Below are positions 58,480-64,000 of a stretch of DNA of 64,000 nt, piece after piece. Each line of letters starts with the position of its first letter. Position 1 is the stretch's first letter. The DNA is from Siphonodentalium dalli. Lineage: Eukaryota > Mollusca > Scaphopoda > Gadilida > Siphonodentaliidae. The stretch lies in contig CP136069.1 in assembly GCA_032622095.1 (NCBI GenBank), forward strand, positions 158,031,043 through 158,095,042, in the 5' to 3' direction. The translations under genes were made by a program, and so were the position numbers. The notes beneath the pieces are model-generated. The model ran no database searches and was not told the DNA's origin. It saw only the letters and a list, made by a program, of their open reading frames with translations.

Positions 58480-58874
58480 ATATGTGACCCGCCATATCAA
58501 ATCCAGTCGTAAGTCGGAATTTGTTAACCCTGTGCCAATGCATTCTCTTATATATGAGAATGCATTGGCCTAACAATTTTTTACAATTTTAATAATTTTT
58601 TCTTGTATTCTTTAACAATTTTATAATTTCACCCATACAGAGCCCCAGTCAAACATGAGCAGACGACACTCTTCTATATGCTTCTATATATGTGTGGGGC
58701 TCCCTGCAGGGTAATGGATGTTTTTTTTATTTTATGTCCTAAAAATTGTCAGAAACATTTATTTTAAAAAAAAGATAAAAAATTGTTAGGCCAATACATT
58801 CTCTTATATATGCATTGGGACAGGGTAAAAAAAATCCCGACTTACGACTGGATTTGATATGGCGGGTCACATAT
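58480..58874. mobile_element. MITE family B, full-length copy
   Basis: Complete 395-bp element with both termini: ATATGTGACCCGCCATATCA on the left and TGATATGGCGGGTCACATAT on the right (58855-58874). The interior is as in 10450-10838, but both hairpin cores are shortened (58535-58568 is only 34 bp; the second, 58791-58818, is reduced to a stem). The ATAT next to the termini may be target duplication. Confidence 0.85.
58535..58568. repeat. Shortened 34-bp hairpin core, copy 7
   Basis: CCAATGCATTCTCTTATATA then TGAGAATGCATTGG: the outer stem is kept while the GCGAGTCGACC centre is lost. Confidence 0.9.
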
Positions 58875-59257
58875 GGTATTACTAGTTGGTGATGATACCG
58901 GTATGTGTACATGTGTATATGTGTGGATTTTGATAATATTTCCCAACACCTTACACACATTTATACACAGTTTTTTATTTGCACACACAATTTGGAATAT
59001 CAATTTGGGACTGCGCACACAGTATACATGTACATTTACTAGAACATATGTAGTCCGACTCCCAAGTCTCTCTCAACAATAAAGTACGGTACATGAACAA
59101 TTGTAATGCAATAAATCAAGCTCACAACGCGTAATCAACCAGCCGTATATGCACCCACAACTCTAACCTAGATGCTAAAGTTTGATTCATCAGATCATAT
59201 ATGGCAAATATCTGAACGCCGAAAAAATCATGTTTTGTATCCTGCTGTTACGTCGGG

Positions 59258-59760
59258 TACATTGAGAACAAATTAGAAAACATATTCCCGGGACTACTTT
59301 CATGCCCATGGGTACATAGGGTACACAAGGTTACTTCTGTTTACTTTACCTTTCCGAAATGTTACATTGCTTACTTCTATTTGTTTTCTTATAAATCTCA
59401 AGGTATCTGGTTACATTGGGTACAAATTAGAAAACATATTCCCGGAACTACTTGGTTCCACGTAGTTACTTCTGGTTACTTTACCTATCAGTTAATGTTA
59501 CATTGGTTATATCTTTTTTCTTAGAAATACCAAGGTACCTGTCTACATTGGATACAAATTAGAAAACATATTCCCGGAACAACTACATTCAGGCCCATGG
59601 GTATATAGGGTACAAATGGTTACTTCTGGTTACTTTACCTATCAGTTAATGTTTACTTTACCTAAGTTAATGTTACATTGGTTAGTTAATATTGTTTTCC
59701 TTAGAAATATCAAGGTAACTGGCTACATTGTGTACAAATTACAGAAGGGTACAAAAGTTC
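59258..59760. repeat. Degenerate tandem repeat, about 130-180 bp
   Basis: Four units begin ACATTG(G/A)(G/A)(T/A)ACAAATTAGAAAACAT-like (59260, 59413, 59544, 59724) and share CATATTCCCGG(A/G)AC, GGTTACTTTACCT and AAGGTA(C/A)CTG blocks. Confidence 0.7.
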
Positions 59761-60806
59761 TGATATTTTGCTGCGTACTAAAATTAGACACAAAACGACT
59801 ACAATCATTGCTGAGCAGTAATATGGGCTTTTACCTTCAAAATATTAATGACCGTGACGTTGGTGTGCCGATTTAAAAAAACTGCAATAGTGACAGTAAT
59901 GAAATTCTTACCGATTATAATCGATATAACAAAACACCGCACAGCACTACCAGTGATGATGTTAATGAGTGCATAGTTTGTGTAGATATGTAGTCTGTAG
60001 AGCCAAATTTTGTTAAGACATTAACAAATTGTGCGATGACATTCACCACATTGACACGCTGTCTGATTATGTCTGTGTGCATGTATTAGGTGCCTAGTGT
60101 AACGTGCATGTACAACATCAATTTGCCAGTCATATTCAGATTACTAGTGATAGCGATAGGCGATTTGTGTACATGTGCAATTACTGCCGTAAACGTTTTC
60201 CTTAATGCTTAATAAATCCTATATTTTGATTATTTTCGCGATATCCATGCATGGATGATTATTCCCAAACATGGCAGTAAATTATGTGGGGAATTCGACA
60301 TGACAGTGTCTTATCAACTTATATTATTCATTGCCAAATTACAATTAGTCCTATCTTGGTATTAATGCTACATGTATTAGTGTAAGCTTTGATCTGGTTC
60401 CATTTTTGTCAAGCTGCCTCCGCCATATATATGTGGAAATACTTTGTAATAAGGTACTAGTATAACGTGGCGGCGCGTTGTTATTTTAGAATAACTGCAG
60501 TATTGTTATACGCAAATACCGGACATAACTAATCACTTGCGGTATGAACTTTATTATCGACTGGAGGTGTATAAAAGGTAGTAGTTTCACAGTAATCACA
60601 TACCATGACAATATGCCTATTTCTATCAACTTCACTTGCAATTTCGTTCATTTTAACCCTTTACCCAACAAACCGTCCAAAACCGGCCAAATAAAGCTTC
60701 AACAGCCTAAAATATCTTCGGTCTGTCTCAATAGAACCATACAAATATGGATATCATTGGAACCGGCTCCTTGACCACATTGTGATAGTTACAGTTATGC
60801 CCTGTG

Positions 60807-60873
60807 CCAATGCATTCTCTTATATATGCGAGTCGACCATAGGTCGCCTCGCATATATAAGAGAATGCATTGG
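60807..60873. repeat. 67-bp hairpin core, copy 8
   Basis: Intact hairpin, left member of the pair in MITE copy 2. Confidence 0.9.
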
Positions 60874-60954
60874 CCTAAAAAAAATCTTTTTTTAACACTT
60901 TTTACCAGTTTTTCTTACATTCTTTAACAATTTTATAATTTTTAATGTGTTAAG

Positions 60955-61021
60955 CCAATGCATTCTCTTATATATGCGAAGCGACCTATGGTCGACTCGC
61001 ATATATAAGAGAATGTATTGA
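60955..61021. repeat. 67-bp hairpin core, copy 9
   Basis: Right member of the pair, with substitutions (GCGAAGCG, GAATGTATTG) so it is slightly decayed. Confidence 0.88.
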
Positions 61022-61599
61022 CTCAGGGCCCTTCTGTTGGGTAAAGGGTTATAAGACTTCCAGCTGATGGTGCTAATTCCAGCAAGATATCTTCTTGATT
61101 ATAATATTGCTAAATGTTTGGGAATTCGCGGTACATGAAACTTCTGGTGAGATAAATAACTGATGTGAGCAAACTACATGTACATGAATGTTACTGCATG
61201 TGTACTGTAATTCAATAAGAGGTATGTGTTAGAAACTAACATGAACTGACAGGAATTTGTCTTAGAAATGATCGAAATGTAGAGTGATGATGTCGCATAC
61301 AAAATATTTACTACACAATCATGGTTCTTGAATTATAATATCGCCATCAACGAATGCAGCTTTCTAAAAACGAACCAGATAAAATATCACACTAACACAT
61401 TATAATAGTGCCACATTCACTGTAGAATGGTATACACTACACATATTCTCAAAATAAGTGTCCCTTTTAAAGCGGTCCTCGGCCGTTTTCAATTAAAGTC
61501 AATCAAACGCGGTTGTTGCGTTTACAACACATTGAGGGTGCGTTGTGCCCAAGTTTGGTTCTTTATTTGGTTATTTAGTTTGGTCCGTCATAAAACATG

Positions 61600-61816
61600 T
61601 ACAGTAATGCTCTAAGTAATCGACTTCTTAACCACAGCAGAATTATGGGTAACGTTTCAGGATTTAGTCGGAAATATGGCTTGTTGCAATTCATCGGAAA
61701 GCTCCCCCCGAGAGCTTTCCGATGAATGGCAACAAGCCATATTTCCGACTAAATCCTGAAAAGTTACCCATAATTCTGCTGTGGTTAAGAAGTCGATTAC
61801 TTAGAGGATTACTGTA
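61600..61816. mobile_element. Tc1/mariner-like palindromic MITE (TA duplication)
   Basis: Core 61602-61814 (213 bp), flanked by TA on each side (61600-61601, 61815-61816). It starts CAGTAAT(G/C)CTCTAAGTAA and ends in the mirror. It is palindromic almost to the centre (near 61708, CCCCCCGAGAG). CAGT ends next to TA are typical of Tc1/mariner elements. No coding capacity. Confidence 0.85.
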
Positions 61817-62754
61817 TGTTCGGTTCTTCGTTTGGATCCTCGACTGGGACAACCAGGTAAACCAAGTCTTCTCTGTGTGTTGGAACTTCCAAATTATGTC
61901 TACATATGTTGGAAACAGGATACGATAGGCAGATACATCATAGTAGTTTTCCAGATGCTTCAATTGTTCGCGCAGAAGTGAGACTAACTCACTTTATTAA
62001 GTTTATTTTACCATATCAGGAACAAACCGAATATGAACGCTTTTTTTATTTGATACTGAAGTCGGGACCGAACCTAGATTCAACAAAGAGTACACGCATC
62101 AAACAACAACGGTGGTTTGAGTAGGTCGATACAATGCGTTAACACTTTTATTCTGAATTGCTATGACACTAAATATCTCTTCAGGATGGACAATAAAGTG
62201 TGTTCCTCGTTAGTCTATTCTTGATATTATAAAAATAAAGATTACGTGTCTCACTTCTATACAAAATAAGACAAACTGGAAAAGTACTATGACCGTGGCA
62301 AGTTTTTCAGAGTATGTCTACACAAGGCTAGCAGATCGGAATGCCGTGTCTTTATATTATCGACGTATCTTACCCCCCTTCCACGCAGCAGCTCTTCTTT
62401 GTCCGCATCGTATTATACATGGATGTCCGCTGGTAACTTCGCATGTACTGTTAAACTACTCTCAAACTACTCTCAAGATATATGTTCAAAGCTAGGGCGC
62501 GACCTGATCTATCAGTTTCACAGATGTTGCAGTACACGAGCCACCTCGTATAGTGATACTTCAAAATGGGCGAGCCTAACAGAGAATTATCTCGAAAATT
62601 TCGAGATAATATGTCTAAATTTAAGATATTTTGTCGAAATTACGAGATCTTATCCAGCTATCCATAAATCGAGATATGCTTAATGGTACACAACTAAAGG
62701 TAACGCAACTGGATTCAGACAATAAAATTATGACACTCTTCAATTCTCTTCCAG
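61817..62754. other. Intron stretch before the last receptor exon
   Basis: No gene or repeat recognised. The last 25 bases form a pyrimidine-rich acceptor tract. Confidence 0.4.
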
Positions 62755-63362
62755 AAGGACAGCAAACAAGTGTATTTTCTGGAAATATACAATCGACAAT
62801 AGAAACGGTATTTGCTACCACGGTGTTATCTACAACAACAGTGACATCCACATTGAACCACACTGTAACCAGTTTAATTACAATCACTCCGTCGTGTTCA
62901 GTATCCGAGACAACCACACAGCTCTCAACATCAACTATAACAGCAACAGCGACATCCACATTGCCAATCACTCCGCCATGTTATGCATTTATAGAGACAA
63001 CCACACAGCTTTCAACGATAACTATAACAGCAACAGCGTCCAGTTCTTTCGCCACCACTCTATCATGCGATCATGATCAGACAAGCTCCATGCCGTCCAA
63101 CAACATGACATCAACTGAGCTTGCGAAGGAAATAGAGCAGTTGGTAAAAGAGCTAGAGATAACCAAGAACGCGACAAGCCGTGCGCTACGACAGAAGATT
63201 TCCATTCCGGATCCGCGTCCATCATCACAAGCGATAGGAGCATCGGCGATGATCTTTGTTGTGATTCCGTTCGTCGTGATGGTACTATTCGATGCGACTA
63301 AGCTATTCCCCAAACTATTTCGGAGAAAAGTGGCTGACAGCGGAAAGATGATCATGAAATGA
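62755..63362 (+). CDS. Receptor exon E: Ser/Thr stalk, membrane segment and tail
   Basis: Acceptor CAATTCTCTTCCAG ends at 62754. The exon enters in phase 1 and ends at TGA (63360-63362), coding about 201 residues. A Thr/Ser-rich stalk contains a roughly 40-residue internal duplication (ETTTQLST...ITATA twice, each next to a single Cys). A charged, helix-like segment follows (ELAKEIEQLVKELEITKN), then a membrane helix (AMIFVVIPFVVMVLF) and a short basic tail (FPKLFRRK). This matches a type I receptor with an O-glycosylated stalk and minimal cytosolic part. The open frame continues upstream to 62631 but is interpreted as intron because of the strong acceptor and the phase match. Confidence 0.75.
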
Positions 63363-63436
63363 AAACAATTGTCAAAACGTGATAATGAACTACTACTGAT
63401 AACAATTACGAATAATACATGTACAAATTGGTTTTG

Positions 63437-63500
63437 GATGTCCGTGGTCCAGCTGTTAGCGTGTCGGACTTGTATTCGCTGTAAACACAACGAAATGAGT
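63437..63500 (+). repeat. Possible tRNA-derived SINE head (box A-like)
   Basis: TCCGTGGTCCAGCTGTTAGC followed by GTGTCGGACT resembles the D-arm/box A of a tRNA-derived SINE. A weak box B-like GAGTTCGCAG follows near 63497. Too incomplete for a tRNA gene. Confidence 0.35.
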
Positions 63501-63661
63501 TCGCAGCGCGTCGCTGCTCTATCGTGAGTCTTCACACAGCAGTGGATTGGCCGCTTTGAGCGACGCGCAATTGTCGGATTGTCAGCTGTTTAAAATCCCG
63601 CACTAAGTTGTGACCCTTGAGCAAGGTCGCTCGTACTGTGTCGGCGTCGCACCACTCATAC

Positions 63662-63667
63662 AATAAA
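63662..63667 (+). promoter_or_regulatory. Candidate polyadenylation signal AATAAA
   Basis: First canonical AATAAA after the receptor stop codon, about 300 bp downstream. Would give a 3' UTR of roughly 320 bp. Nothing else confirms use. Confidence 0.4.
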
Positions 63668-64000
63668 CGAGTTAGTTTGTCACCCTTTTGAGAATTAGAG
63701 CACGTTCTGGTCAAACTTGAGCAGCGCTGCAATGGCTGCAACCGGTTCAATGGTTGGAGTGTACAGAAGACTGGGGTAATATTGAAATGTTTAAAAGCGT
63801 GTTAGAGCAAGTAATTGGTTAATCGCTATATAAAACTGTCATTATAATTAGTACTATTATTAGTACACATATAGTATTCGTAATTTCTTCGGACGTTCCA
63901 AATATATTTTCTCAGAATTAACGACCATAGTCCGTTTATGACACATCGCCACTCGGAGTACGGTGATACGGTTATGGTTTCCGTTAGTATCTTGTACTTA
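63668..64000. other. Stretch without recognisable gene
   Basis: No supported feature after the candidate polyadenylation signal. Confidence 0.4.

Larger units (their letters stand above)
60653..61052. mobile_element. piggyBac-like MITE, copy 2
   Basis: Core 60657-61048 with the same CCCTTTACCCAACA/TGTTGGGTAAAGGG termini as copy 1. TTAA flanks the left (60653-60656); the right flank is TTAT, one change from TTAA. The 5' interior (GGCCAAATAAAGCTTCAACA) is nearly identical to copy 1. Both hairpins are present (60807-60873, 60955-61021). The spacer carries extra T-rich sequence. Confidence 0.85.
22304..63362 (+). other. Gene model: CTLD-PAN-mucin-stalk type I membrane receptor (5 exons)
   Basis: Exons 22304-22493, 37337-37587, 40535-40744, 55579-55659 and 62755-63362 join in frame at every junction. 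Outgoing/incoming phases are 2/2, 1/1, 1/1, 1/1, and each intron starts GT and ends AG with donors GTGAGTAA or GTAAGTA. The product, minus its N-terminus, is about 446 residues: C-type-lectin-like domain, PAN/apple-like module, short linker, Ser/Thr-rich stalk, one membrane helix, short basic tail. The first exon here enters in phase 1 with no signal peptide, so at least one upstream exon is missing. I did not find it between 1 and 22300. The likely role is cell-surface recognition, inferred from the architecture. Extra phase 1-1 exons could have been overlooked. Confidence 0.75.

Noticed and set aside
63437-63510. tRNA gene
   Set aside because: A box A-like segment is present, but no cloverleaf, anticodon arm or acceptor stem can be closed.

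Overview
The window is an AT-rich stretch of animal nuclear DNA. It has GT-AG split exons, decayed non-LTR retrotransposons, many terminal-inverted-repeat and foldback elements, Helitron-like elements and a Polinton-like element, and no bacterial operons. The repeat style (GTCTGTCTG-leading Helitron-like units, CGGACGGACG-rich units ending in a C-run/G-run hairpin, C-type lectin plus PAN exons) fits a marine lophotrochozoan, most likely a mollusc. That assignment is inference.

Only one host gene is well supported. Five exons on the + strand (22304-22493, 37337-37587, 40535-40744, 55579-55659, 62755-63362) have good splice sites, and every junction agrees in phase (in-1/2, 2/1, 1/1, 1/1, 1/stop). 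Joined, they encode a C-type-lectin-like domain, a PAN/apple-like cysteine module, a short Cys linker, a Ser/Thr-rich stalk and one membrane segment with a short basic tail: a type I cell-surface receptor lacking its signal-peptide exon here. Its introns hold almost everything else annotated downstream of 22.5 kb.

Layout. 1-14.5 kb: dispersed repeats, MITEs built around a 67-bp hairpin core, two Helitron-like elements, degenerate tandem repeats. 14.5-21.2 kb: a compact Polinton/Maverick-like element with AG...CT ends, a perfect 6-bp target duplication and about 2.3-kb terminal inverted repeats. It codes for a zinc-finger/P-loop ATPase resembling FtsK-HerA/A32 packaging ATPases. 22.3-37.3 kb (first intron): broken CR1/L2-like LINE copies and two large foldback structures, one carrying the pseudogene of a transposon-associated protein. 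37.6-40.5 kb: degenerate minisatellites. 40.7-55.6 kb: a longer LINE with an SGNH-type ORF1 and an ORF2 interrupted by a very long Asp-codon array, then a 29-copy 42-bp minisatellite. 55.7-62.7 kb: a near-perfect 1-kb TTAA-flanked palindrome and several MITEs.

The most interesting items are the compact Polinton-like element with its internal third terminus and GC-rich hairpin, the spread-out lectin/PAN receptor gene, and the hairpin core shared by three differently bounded MITE families. Two insertions can be read against empty sites inside this window.
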